From contig NZ_CP137003.1 in assembly GCF_033110965.1 (NCBI RefSeq), positions 3,038,001 through 3,102,000 of the forward strand: a stretch of 64,000 bases of DNA. The letters are read 5' to 3'. This DNA comes from Raineyella sp. LH-20. Lineage in GTDB: Bacteria; Actinomycetota; Actinomycetes; Propionibacteriales; Propionibacteriaceae. Of this stretch, positions 34,391-42,326 are shown in pieces (the first letter of the stretch is position 1; every line of letters starts with the position of its first letter). A model generated the notes under the pieces. The model did not search any database, was not told the origin of the DNA, and saw only the letters and a list, made by a program, of their open reading frames with translations. The translations under genes were made by a program, and so were the position numbers.

Positions 34391-36217
34391 ATGAGCGCAA
34401 AGGATCGAGGAGGACGGACGATGAGGCGACGCCGGATGGTGATCGGCGGGGTGGCCGCCGTCGTCGTGGTGGGCGTCGTGGCCACCACGTACGCGATCAA
34501 CTCGACGGGCAGCGCGGCCGCCGCTCGCTACCGGACGACGACGGCGACCCGGGGCGATCTCACCGCCACGGTCAGCCTCGGCGGCACTCTCGCCCACGTC
34601 GACTCGGTCACTGCGGCCTTCCCCACCACGGGCACGGTGACCTCGGTGTCGGTGCGCGCCGGCCAACAGGTCAAGGCCGGTGAGGTCCTGGCGACCATGG
34701 ACACCGCCCCGCTGCGTGCCGCCCTGCTGGAGGCCCAGTCCCAGGTGGCCGCCGTCCAGTTGGCGATCGAACAGGACCGGGCGGAGTTGGACGGCGGCAC
34801 CCCCGCGGGCACCACCCCCGGCCTCCCGCAGACCGCCGTTCCGGGAGCCGGCGCGTCCGGACGTCCGGGGGCCCCGACCGTCCCGGCCGGGGCCGGCACG
34901 AGCGGGCCGGCGGCCGGTGGCGCGATGTCGCCCGAGGCCCAGGTCAGCGCGGCACTAGGGGCCGTCGACGCGGCGCAGACAGCGGTCAACACCTCCTGCA
35001 CCGACCTGCTCTCCGGCCTCGGACAGGGAGTCGCCGGCGCACCCGGATCCGGCCGGCCGGCCGCCCCCGTCGCTGATCGTCCCAGCCCGTCCGGGAGCCC
35101 GCAGGGGTCGGCCTCGGCGATCCCGACGCCGACCCCCACTACCCCGTCCACGCCGCCGGCCACCGCTTCCCCGTCACCCACCGCCTCCCCCACGGCCAGT
35201 CCTTCGGGCACCCCCACGCCCACGGCCACGCCGACCGCGGCATTCCCCACCGTCGACCCGCAGGCCCTCACCAGCTGCATGGGCGCCCTCGAAGCGCTCA
35301 GCACGGCCCAGCACCGCGCCGCCCTGGCCCTGGACGCCGGCGGCACGGCGCTGGCCCAGCAGGCTCGCAGCCAGCAGGCCCTGAACCAGCAGGCCCTGAG
35401 TCAGCAGGCGACCGCACTGGCCGGCGGCGCCGGGGCGACGCCGACCCTGCCCAGCGGTCTCGGCGGAGGCTTCGGCCAGACCGGTGGTGGCACCTCGGCC
35501 AAGGCGAAGCTGCTCTCCGACCAGGCCACCCTGGCCGTGGTCCAGCAGCAGCAGACCCAGGCGCAGAACAACCTCGACGCCGCCACTCTGACCGCGCCGA
35601 TCAGCGGCGTGGTCGGGGCGGTCGACATCTCCCCCGGCAACCAGGCCACTCCGACCCGGGGCATCGTCATCATCGGTCCCGGCGCGGCCCGGGTGGACGC
35701 CACCGCGACCCTCGGCAACCTGCAGCAGATTGCGGTCGGCGATCGTGTCGAGGTGCGTACGGTCGGCTCCGCGACCCCGCTGGACGGCACCCTCACCGCC
35801 GTCGGCGCACTGCCGACCAGCGGCGCGGGCACCGATGCGCCGAGCTACCCGGTGGTGGTCAGTGTGCCGGCCGGTGCCGCAGGGCTGCCCGAGGGAGCTC
35901 CGTCGACCGCCTCGATCGTGACCACCTCGCTGACCGGAGCCCTCGTCATCCCCTCCTCTGCGCTCGTCACCAGCGACACCGGAGCCACCACCGTCACCGT
36001 CCTGTCGAGCGGTGCGACCCGTACGGTCGACGTCTCGGTGGGTGCCCGCGGACAGGGCAGGGTGCAGGTCCTCAGCGGGATCGGTGCCGCTGACACGATC
36101 GTCCTGGCCGATCTCGTCGCACCGCTGCCGGCCCCCGATTTCGCGGCCTTCGGTGGTGGCCCCGACGGCGGGAGCAGTGCCTCCCCGGCGCCGAGTGGGT
36201 CGCCCAGCCCTCGCTGA
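34391..36217 (+). CDS. MacA/HlyD-like adaptor subunit, second, with low-complexity insertions
   Basis: A 608-aa adaptor, well above the usual 350-450. After an anchor helix (MVIGGVAAVVVVGVVATTYA), the lipoyl halves PTTGTVTSVSVRAGQQVKAGEVLA and AATLTAPISGVVGAVDISPGN are separated by about 320 residues. These include a Gly/Pro-rich stretch, a PTPTPTTPSTPP-type Ser/Thr/Pro tract and QQAL repeats instead of a simple hairpin. Two cysteines (SCTDLL, SCMGAL) lie in the insertion and could form a disulfide. The C-terminus ends in Ser/Pro repeats. An ATG ten codons later with GAGGAGG is an equally good start. It is the last gene of the operon. Confidence 0.82.
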   Translation: MSAKDRGGRTMRRRRMVIGGVAAVVVVGVVATTYAINSTGSAAAARYRTTTATRGDLTATVSLGGTLAHVDSVTAAFPTTGTVTSVSVRAGQQVKAGEVLATMDTAPLRAALLEAQSQVAAVQLAIEQDRAELDGGTPAGTTPGLPQTAVPGAGASGRPGAPTVPAGAGTSGPAAGGAMSPEAQVSAALGAVDAAQTAVNTSCTDLLSGLGQGVAGAPGSGRPAAPVADRPSPSGSPQGSASAIPTPTPTTPSTPPATASPSPTASPTASPSGTPTPTATPTAAFPTVDPQALTSCMGALEALSTAQHRAALALDAGGTALAQQARSQQALNQQALSQQATALAGGAGATPTLPSGLGGGFGQTGGGTSAKAKLLSDQATLAVVQQQQTQAQNNLDAATLTAPISGVVGAVDISPGNQATPTRGIVIIGPGAARVDATATLGNLQQIAVGDRVEVRTVGSATPLDGTLTAVGALPTSGAGTDAPSYPVVVSVPAGAAGLPEGAPSTASIVTTSLTGALVIPSSALVTSDTGATTVTVLSSGATRTVDVSVGARGQGRVQVLSGIGAADTIVLADLVAPLPAPDFAAFGGGPDGGSSASPAPSGSPSPR

Positions 36218-36227
36218 CCGGCAGGGC

Positions 36228-36752
36228 TCAGGGAATGCCGGCCAGCGGCCACCGCTGGCCGGTGCCGCTGTCGATCAGGGCAGCACTGGCCACCCGGACG
36301 GTCAGCGGCAGGGCATCGGACACCGCCCGGGCGACCAGCGGTAGCTGGGCCTCCTTGGCGCGGGTGGCCAGCGACACGTGTGGCACCCAGGCCCCGCGCG
36401 CGTAGTGCCGATGGAGGTCGGCGCCGGCGTCCTGCAGAGCAGCGGCCACCACTTCCTGACGCCGTGCGACCTCCGCGGTCACCGAGGCGGCCAGCGCCGT
36501 ACGGCCGCGGGAGAACGCGAGCATGCCGTGGAACTCCACGGAGAAGCCGCCGGCATCGGGCAGCGCGGCGATCCACTCCCGGACCGCGGCCAGTTCCCAG
36601 TGCACCGCCACCGCGTACGACAGGTGCGGGAGGTGACGACCGTGGGTGTGGGTGAGCAGGGTCGGCACCCCCTCTCCCTCGAGGCGGGTCCAGATCTCCC
36701 GGATGACGCGATCACCCTCAGGGTCGAAGAGCAGACACACGGCGAGGGACAT
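36228..36752 (-). CDS. 2'-5' RNA ligase-like 2H phosphoesterase
   Basis: A 174-aa protein with the paired H-x-S motifs of the 2H superfamily: RHLPHLSYAVAV near residue 40 and AWVPHVSLATRA near 120. It probably acts on cyclic phosphates or 2'-5' linkages in RNA or nucleotides. It is distinct from the ThpR protein encoded earlier in the window and ends 10 bp from the convergent adaptor gene. The start is the ATG giving MSLAVCLLFDPEGD; a longer version would add 13 unstructured residues. Confidence 0.8.
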   Translation of the reverse strand: MSLAVCLLFDPEGDRVIREIWTRLEGEGVPTLLTHTHGRHLPHLSYAVAVHWELAAVREWIAALPDAGGFSVEFHGMLAFSRGRTALAASVTAEVARRQEVVAAALQDAGADLHRHYARGAWVPHVSLATRAKEAQLPLVARAVSDALPLTVRVASAALIDSGTGQRWPLAGIP

Positions 36753-36847
36753 GGCCTCATCATCCTCCGGCCGGCCGCGGGTGGCAGTCAAACGTGGTGG
36801 TCGAGTGGCTCACCCGCGTTCGCACTCGGCTGCGCCACCGGGATGTC

Positions 36848-36885
36848 GGCATCGGGGTCTGCGGAAGGCATCGGGGCCTGCGGAA
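36848..36885. repeat. 19-bp tandem duplication before ltrA
   Basis: GGCATCGGGGYCTGCGGAA occurs twice head-to-tail, ending 10 bp before the LtrA start codon. It occupies the position of the ribosome-binding site, and no better Shine-Dalgarno is visible. Confidence 0.85.
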
Positions 36886-36895
36886 CACTGTCCCC

Positions 36896-38194
36896 ATGAC
36901 ACCCGCATCGGAGTCGACACCCACACCGGCATCCCTCGGCCGGCACCGCCTGTCCCCCCTCGTTCCCCGCGACACGGACGAGCAGCACCGGGTGTCGTCC
37001 CCTCTCGAGCTGCTGTTCGACCTGACCTTCGCCGTCGCGTTCGGGCTGAGCGGCACCCAGTTCGCCCACTTCCTGGCCGAGGGGCATGTCGCCACCGCAC
37101 TGCTCGGCTTCGCTGTCGCGGGCTTCGCGATCGTCTGGGCATGGATCAACTACTCCTGGTTCGCCTCCGCGTACGCCAACGACGACTGGGCGTTCCGGCT
37201 GATGTCGATGGCGGTCATGGTCGGCGTGGTGGTGCTGGCGCTGGGCATCCCGCCGATGTACGCCTCGCTCGAATCGCCGCACTTCGACAACCGGACGATC
37301 ATCCTCGGCTACGTCGTGATGCGGCTGCCGCTCCTGGCCGGCTGGGGCCGGGCCTGGACGGTGGACGTCCTGCGTCGGCCGGCGATCGGGCTCTACATCG
37401 GGTCGCTACTGGTCGCCCAGGCCTGCTGGATCGTCGTCGCCGTGCTGCCGTTGACCGTCACCCAGACACTCTGGTGCACGGCCGGGCTGGTGATCATCGA
37501 GGTGTCCGGGCCGTTCCTTGCCGAACGTCGGGCCGCCACGCCGTGGCATGCCCACCACATCGTCGAGCGATACGGGCTGCTGCTGATCATCACCCTGGGC
37601 GAGGGGGTGATCGGCACCGTCGCGGCACTGTCGGCCCTCATCGACCGGGAGCACTGGACCGTGGAGGCGGTGCTGGTGGTGGTCGCGGGCATCGGGCTCA
37701 CCTTCGGACTGTGGTGGGTGTACTTCGCCGTCGACACCGCGCAGGTCCTGCACCACTACCGGGAACGCTCGTTCCTCTTCGGCTACCTGCATCTGCCGCT
37801 GTTCCTGACCGTCGCGGCCACCGGTGCCGGACTCCACGTCGCCGGGTTGTGGGTGGCCGGCGAGTCCGCACTACCGCTACCCGGAGTGGTCGGCACGGTG
37901 GCCGTGCCCGTCCTGGCGTACGTCGCGCTGGTCAACGGGATCTACGCCCTGATGCACCGGGGCGGCGAGGGTGGGCACGCACTCTTCCACACCATGGTCT
38001 TCGTCGTCACCGCGCTGGTGATCGCCGCCGCGGTCGGGCTGGCGTACGCCGGGGTCTCGCTCGGGTGGTGTCTGGTCGTCGTCATGCTCGGGCCCCTGGC
38101 GACGGTCCTCGGTCTGGAGACGCACGGCTTCCGGCACATCGAGGCCGACCAAGCGGCGCTGCTGGCGAAGGCCCCCTCCCGACACGAGGACTGA
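36896..38194 (+). CDS. low temperature requirement protein A (LtrA) family
   Basis: A 432-aa membrane protein with about eleven helices. The early VSSPLELLFDLTFAVAFGLSGTQFAHFL segment with the conserved ELLFDLxF and the mid-protein HIVERYGLLLIITLGEGVIGTV are LtrA-family hallmarks. The name comes from a Listeria cold-sensitive mutant; the molecular function remains unknown. The ATG is chosen as the first giving a standard N-terminus; the upstream frame runs through a tandem repeat. Confidence 0.88.
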   Translation: MTPASESTPTPASLGRHRLSPLVPRDTDEQHRVSSPLELLFDLTFAVAFGLSGTQFAHFLAEGHVATALLGFAVAGFAIVWAWINYSWFASAYANDDWAFRLMSMAVMVGVVVLALGIPPMYASLESPHFDNRTIILGYVVMRLPLLAGWGRAWTVDVLRRPAIGLYIGSLLVAQACWIVVAVLPLTVTQTLWCTAGLVIIEVSGPFLAERRAATPWHAHHIVERYGLLLIITLGEGVIGTVAALSALIDREHWTVEAVLVVVAGIGLTFGLWWVYFAVDTAQVLHHYRERSFLFGYLHLPLFLTVAATGAGLHVAGLWVAGESALPLPGVVGTVAVPVLAYVALVNGIYALMHRGGEGGHALFHTMVFVVTALVIAAAVGLAYAGVSLGWCLVVVMLGPLATVLGLETHGFRHIEADQAALLAKAPSRHED

Positions 38195-38310
38195 CCCGCA
38201 CGGACCGTCGGCAGCCAGCGAGCCGGCGGAGTCTCAGGGAGCGGCGGCGGGTCGAGAGGGGGCGACGGTGAGGCCCGTTCGGCAGGCTCGGGTCAGACGA
38301 TGCGCTCAGG

Positions 38311-38736
38311 TCAGACGATGCGCAGTTCCTTGGGCACCGCCCGCAGCGCCTGAGACACCGGGCAGTTCTCCTTCGCCCACTCCGCCTTGGCCGCGAAGTC
38401 TGCCTCACTGAGACCGGGGACCACCCCGTGCACGGTGACGGTGATGCCGGTGATCCCGGTGCCAGGCACGAAGCTGACGTCGGCCCGGGTGTCGATGCTG
38501 GTCGGCGCGTGACCGTCCTGGGCCAGGGCGTTGCTGAGGGCCATGCTGTAGCAGGTCGCCAGCGCTGCGCCGAGCAGTTCCTCGGGGTTCGTGGTGCCCT
38601 GTCCTGGCTCGGCCCGCCGGGCCCAGGTCACGTCGAAGGTCGTCAAGCCGGAGGTCGCCAGCTCCGTACGGCCGCTGCCGTCGAAGAGGCTGCCCTCCCA
38701 GTGCGTGGTTGCGGTGCTGACACTCGGATTCGCCAT
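38311..38736 (-). CDS. OsmC/Ohr family peroxiredoxin
   Basis: The 141-aa thiol peroxidase of the OsmC family reduces organic hydroperoxides. The two active-site cysteines are in ATCYSMALSNAL and KENCPVSQAL, with the conserved early Glu/Arg in TNPEELLGAALA. Length and motifs are closer to OsmC than to Ohr. AAGGAG at correct spacing fixes the start. The region around its stop codon is duplicated (GGTCAGACGATGCGC occurs twice within 25 bp). Confidence 0.9.
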   Translation of the reverse strand: MANPSVSTATTHWEGSLFDGSGRTELATSGLTTFDVTWARRAEPGQGTTNPEELLGAALATCYSMALSNALAQDGHAPTSIDTRADVSFVPGTGITGITVTVHGVVPGLSEADFAAKAEWAKENCPVSQALRAVPKELRIV

Positions 38737-38846
38737 GGAAATGCTCCTTGATGCCGCAGGTGCCTGTCGGCGTCGGAGGCGCCGCCGCAATCAGCCTAAT
38801 CCGGCCGCGACGTTCTGGACAGGACCTCGTGGCGCCGTCCCCGTGC

Positions 38847-38873
38847 TACTGTCTATGTCGTACATATACAGTA
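38847..38873. promoter_or_regulatory. YtrA-type operator upstream of the GntR/ABC operon
   Basis: The arms TACTGT...ACAGTA with inner TATGT...ACATA form a near-perfect 27-bp palindrome (two mismatched positions plus centre). It is AT-rich against the surrounding DNA and overlaps the probable promoter 40-66 bp before the regulator start. This matches the architecture of YtrA-subfamily GntR autoregulatory sites. Confidence 0.75.
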
Positions 38874-38912
38874 GGTCCGCTGCGGTGGACCGGTCGACGA
38901 GGAGGGACGCCA

Positions 38913-39287
38913 GTGCGGATCGTGCTGTCCGAGACCACCGGCATCCCGCTGTACGAGCAGATCGTGGAGCAGTTGCGCCAGCAGATCGTCACCGGTCGGC
39001 TCGCCGCGGGTGAGCCGCTGCCCTCGCTGCGCAGCCTGGCCAAGGACCTGCGGGTCAGCCTGATCACCACGACCCGGGCCTACAACGAGCTGGCCGCCGC
39101 CGACCTGATCGTGAACGTGCCCGGCAAGGGGTCGTACGTCGCAACGGTCGACCCGTCGGCCGCCCGACGTCAGGTGGTCGAGGCGGCCCGTGCCGACCTG
39201 GCCCAGGCGGTGGCGACCGCGCGCGGCTCGGGCCTGGTGGCGCTGCCGGAGCTGGTGGAGATCCTGGAGGAGGAGTGGAACCGATGA
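38913..39287 (+). CDS. YtrA-subfamily GntR regulator
   Basis: A 124-aa repressor. The winged helix (IPLYEQIVEQLRQQIVTGRLAAGEPLPSLRSLAKDLRVSLITTTRAYNELAAADLIVNVPGKGSYVA) is followed only by a short dimerisation helix, the hallmark of the YtrA subfamily. These repress adjacent ABC transporter genes and respond to envelope stress or antibiotics. The start is GTG with GAGGAGG upstream. Its stop overlaps the ATPase gene start (ATGA). The palindrome upstream is its likely operator. Confidence 0.92.
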   Translation: MRIVLSETTGIPLYEQIVEQLRQQIVTGRLAAGEPLPSLRSLAKDLRVSLITTTRAYNELAAADLIVNVPGKGSYVATVDPSAARRQVVEAARADLAQAVATARGSGLVALPELVEILEEEWNR

Positions 39288-40129
39288 ACACCGAGCAGAC
39301 GGTGATCGACATCGAAGGGCTGCGGAAACGCCGCGGCGAGTTCGTGCTGGGCCCGGTCGACCTGGCGGTCCGCCGCGGCTACGTCACCGCCCTGGTGGGG
39401 GTCAACGGGGCGGGGAAGACGACCCTGCTGCGGACCCTGCTGGGTCTGGTCCATGCCGATGCCGGCACGGTGCGGATCCCCGAGCCGGCACGGATCGGGG
39501 TGGCGTTCGACCACCCGTTCCTGGTGCCCGACTGGACCGTACGCCAAGCGTCCGACGCGGTCCGCGGGTTCCGCCCGGGCTGGGACGACGTCCGGTTCAC
39601 CGCGCTGTGTGAGCGGTTCCGACTGCGCACCGAGGAGAAGGTCAAGGAGCTGTCCCGCGGCGAGAGCGGAAAGCTGATGGTCGCCCTCGCCCTGGCCCAC
39701 CGTCCGGACCTGCTGATCCTCGACGAGCCCACCAGCGGGCTGGATCCGGCGGCCCGCGCCGACCTGATCGACGTGCTGCGCGAGCACATGGCCGAGGACG
39801 AGGGACACAGCCTGCTGTTCTCCACCCACATCATCGCAGACCTGGAGGGCTTCGCCGACGATCTGGTGCTGATCGACGCCGGCCGGGTGACGTACGCCGG
39901 GCCCGCCGACGAGCTCACCGAGACGTACGCCGTCATCCGCGGTGGGGCCGACGAACTCACCCCCGAGACCGCAGCGCTGGTGCACGGGCTGCGTCGCAGT
40001 CCCGAAGGCTTCACCGGCATCGTCCGGCTGGCCGAGTCGGCGGCCTTCGACCGGCGCGTCGTGCTCGAACAACCCACCCTCGACCAGGTCGTCGTCGGCC
40101 TCGGTCGGCACGATCCCCAGGAGTCCTGA
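39284..40129 (+). CDS. ABC transporter ATPase regulated by YtrA-like protein
   Basis: A 281-aa ATP-binding protein. Walker A is VGVNGAGKTTLLRTLLG, the signature region is ELSRGESGKLMVALALA (LSRGE rather than LSGGQ, as in YtrB-like ATPases), Walker B LLILDEPTSGLDP, and the switch LFSTHIIADLEGF. A C-terminal extension of about 60 residues follows. It overlaps the regulator gene and lies 2 bp before the permease gene, so all three form one operon. Confidence 0.9.
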   Translation: MNTEQTVIDIEGLRKRRGEFVLGPVDLAVRRGYVTALVGVNGAGKTTLLRTLLGLVHADAGTVRIPEPARIGVAFDHPFLVPDWTVRQASDAVRGFRPGWDDVRFTALCERFRLRTEEKVKELSRGESGKLMVALALAHRPDLLILDEPTSGLDPAARADLIDVLREHMAEDEGHSLLFSTHIIADLEGFADDLVLIDAGRVTYAGPADELTETYAVIRGGADELTPETAALVHGLRRSPEGFTGIVRLAESAAFDRRVVLEQPTLDQVVVGLGRHDPQES

Positions 40130-40131
40130 CC

Positions 40132-40836
40132 ATGTCCGACGCCCCGCTTTCCGTCGTTCCTGTCCCGCGTTCCGCCGCTCTTGCCCTGCGTTTCGTCGGA
40201 CTGGATCTGCATGCGCTCCGGCCGTACGCCAGGGGGGTGCTGGTCACCCTGTTGCTGGTGGCCGTCCTCTCCGTGCTCCCGTCCCGCAGCCCGTACGCGG
40301 TGATCCCCCCGATCACCCTGGTGGCGGTCATCCTCGGGCCGCAGTACCTGTTCGCCTCCGACGAACGCTCCGACCTGGACACCCTCTACACCGTCCTCGG
40401 ACTCCCCCGGCGCGCGGTGGTGGCCGGCCGCTACCTCACCGTCACCGTGCTCGGCGTCGGTCTGGTGCTGCTCGGTCTGATTGCGACCGTGATCCTGGCG
40501 GCGGTGCTCCGGGTCCCGCTGGAGCTGCCGGTGACCGCCGGGCTGGCAGTGTTGGCGGTGGTCGCCCTGTGCGTGTTGTTCGCCTTCCAGTTGCCGGTGT
40601 TCTTCGCGATCGGCTACACGGCGGCCCGCCCGGTCGCGTTCCTGGTGCCGGGGGCTGTCATCGTCCTCGGCATCGTCGGCGCTCAACTGGTCCCCGACGC
40701 CGAGGCCGTGCTGTTGTCCGCCCTGTTGCGCACCGGCACGCCGCTGGCAGCGGTGCTGGCGGTGGCCGTCGCTGCCGCACTGCTCGTCGGGTCGTCGGCG
40801 GTGTCCCGGCGGCTGTACGCCCGCCGCGACCTCTGA
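40132..40836 (+). CDS. ABC-2 type permease
   Basis: A 234-aa membrane protein with about six helices and a cytosolic loop containing ASDERSDLDTLYTVLGLPRRAVVAGRYLT, typical of ABC-2 permeases of the YtrC/D or bacitracin-type exporters. It is the membrane partner of the preceding ATPase. The N-terminal stretch contains a repeated VPVPRSAALALR-like segment without known meaning. The gene ends 7 bp from the convergent WYL regulator gene. Confidence 0.85.
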   Translation: MSDAPLSVVPVPRSAALALRFVGLDLHALRPYARGVLVTLLLVAVLSVLPSRSPYAVIPPITLVAVILGPQYLFASDERSDLDTLYTVLGLPRRAVVAGRYLTVTVLGVGLVLLGLIATVILAAVLRVPLELPVTAGLAVLAVVALCVLFAFQLPVFFAIGYTAARPVAFLVPGAVIVLGIVGAQLVPDAEAVLLSALLRTGTPLAAVLAVAVAAALLVGSSAVSRRLYARRDL

Positions 40837-40843
40837 GGCCTCA

Positions 40844-41794
40844 TCACCGACGGTGTCGTGCGGCGAGGTCGGTGGCCAGTGCGTGGACCCGGTCCCGTGC
40901 CGCGGGCGGTGCGACCACTTCGATGTGGTCGCCGAACTGCAGGAGTTGTCGCACCGATTCCATCTCCGGATAACCGATCCGTACGGTGCACCAGCCGGCC
41001 ACGACGGGATCGACGCCCAGGATGCGGCTGCCGAGGATCCGTCGGGCGAGGTCGAGGCGGGTCTGGCGCAGCCGGGCGGTGATCACCACGGACCCGGGGT
41101 CCTCGGTCCGGCGCCGCAGGTCGGCCCACACCGACCGCAGGTCGCAGCCCACGCGCGTCCGGGCCGGCTCAGCCAGCACCTCGCACGCCTCGAGGCGGTC
41201 CAGCGCGAACAGTCCCGGCTCCCCCGCCTGGTCGGCGACGAGATACCACCGGCCCGCCTTGGTGGCCAGACCGTACGGATCCACCACCCGCGCGATCGCA
41301 CGGCTTGCGCCGCTGCTGCGATACCGCAGGCGCAGCCGGGGGCGGGTCCGCAGCGCGAGGGCCAGCTCGGCGACCGACACCCCCTGCCCCTCCGGGGCGA
41401 GCCAGGCCGCGTTGTCCACCACGATCAGGTCGGCCAGGGCCGCACCGGGGTCGGCATCACCGGACCGGCGGGCCGCGATCTTCCGGGTGGCCGTCTCGTG
41501 GACGGCGGCGAGATCGAGTTGGGCGCGTTGTGCGGCGTCCAGGCCCGCGACGAGCACCGCCTCCCGCTCCGCGGGGTCGAGGTGGGAGACGTTCAGGCGC
41601 GCGCCGGGCAACAGCACGATGCCCCCGTGGCGGCCGCGTTCGGCGTAGACCGGCACGCCCGCCGCGGACAGTGCCTCGACATCGCGCAGGATCGTACGGC
41701 GCGACACCTCGAGCCGGTCTGCCAATTCGACGGTCGTCATCCGCTGCCGCGCCTGCAGGAGCAGCAGCAGGGAGAGCAGCCGGGCGGACTTCAT
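40844..41794 (-). CDS. WYL-domain transcriptional regulator
   Basis: A 316-aa regulator. The N-terminal HTH is ARLLSLLLLLQARQRMTTVELADRLEVSRRTILRDVEALSAAGVPVYAERGRHGGIVL (DeoR/YafY type), and the WYL domain follows from about residue 140 (VVDPYGLATKAGRWYLVADQ), with a C-terminal WCX domain. Such proteins bind small ligands or nucleic acids. It is divergent from a VOC-domain gene, and a GACAGGTTTTGAC-containing element lies between them. A role in regulating that gene is likely. Confidence 0.9.
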   Translation of the reverse strand: MKSARLLSLLLLLQARQRMTTVELADRLEVSRRTILRDVEALSAAGVPVYAERGRHGGIVLLPGARLNVSHLDPAEREAVLVAGLDAAQRAQLDLAAVHETATRKIAARRSGDADPGAALADLIVVDNAAWLAPEGQGVSVAELALALRTRPRLRLRYRSSGASRAIARVVDPYGLATKAGRWYLVADQAGEPGLFALDRLEACEVLAEPARTRVGCDLRSVWADLRRRTEDPGSVVITARLRQTRLDLARRILGSRILGVDPVVAGWCTVRIGYPEMESVRQLLQFGDHIEVVAPPAARDRVHALATDLAARHRR

Positions 41795-41810
41795 GGCCCC
41801 ATCATCCGCG

Positions 41811-41835
41811 AAAACATGACAGGTTTTGACGTGAT
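41811..41835. promoter_or_regulatory. operator candidate between WYL regulator and VOC gene
   Basis: AAAAC...GTTTT and CATGACA...TGACGTG arms overlap in an AT-rich patch 17 bp from the regulator start. The arrangement suits repression of both divergent genes. Confidence 0.45.
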
Positions 41836-41884
41836 TGGCCGATTCCCTGGAGGCGTACTCATCGATCGTCACCAGGAGGCTCCG

Positions 41885-42250
41885 ATGCCGACACCCAATC
41901 TCTTCCTCGTCTATGTCCGGGACGCGGCAGCGTCGACCCGGTTCTACCGTGACCTCTTCGAGGTCGACCCGGTGTTCACCAGTCCGCGATACGTCGCCTT
42001 CGAGGCTGCGCCGGGTGTCCTCTTTGCGCTGTGGACCGGCCGCCCTGAGCACGCCATCCCGGCCACCCCACGCACCGCCGAAGTCGGCCTGATGGTCCCC
42101 GGATCCTCGGCGGCGATCGACGCGCTGCATGCCCGGTGGGCGACCACGGGCATCACGGTGGTCGAGGCACCCCACGACGAGGTGTTCGGTCGTACGTTCG
42201 TCGTGGCCGACCCGGACGGCAATCTGATCCGCGTCTCGCCCGTCGACTGA
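41885..42250 (+). CDS. VOC/glyoxalase-like protein
   Basis: A 121-aa single vicinal-oxygen-chelate domain: NLFLVYVRDAAASTRFYRDLFEVDPVFTSPRYVAFEAAPGVLFALW, then TFVVADPDGNLIRVSPVD. A possible metal ligand is the Glu in the second motif position, but the canonical His is not evident at the start. Function could be detoxification or drug binding. CAGGAGG precedes the ATG. It is divergent from the WYL regulator, a frequent pairing. Confidence 0.82.
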   Translation: MPTPNLFLVYVRDAAASTRFYRDLFEVDPVFTSPRYVAFEAAPGVLFALWTGRPEHAIPATPRTAEVGLMVPGSSAAIDALHARWATTGITVVEAPHDEVFGRTFVVADPDGNLIRVSPVD

Positions 42251-42326
42251 ACCGGCGTGACGGCGGTCGCTGGGGGCATTCCCGATGCGCCTGCGGACCG
42301 GGCGCGCGGGCGCGAGGATGGGCACC

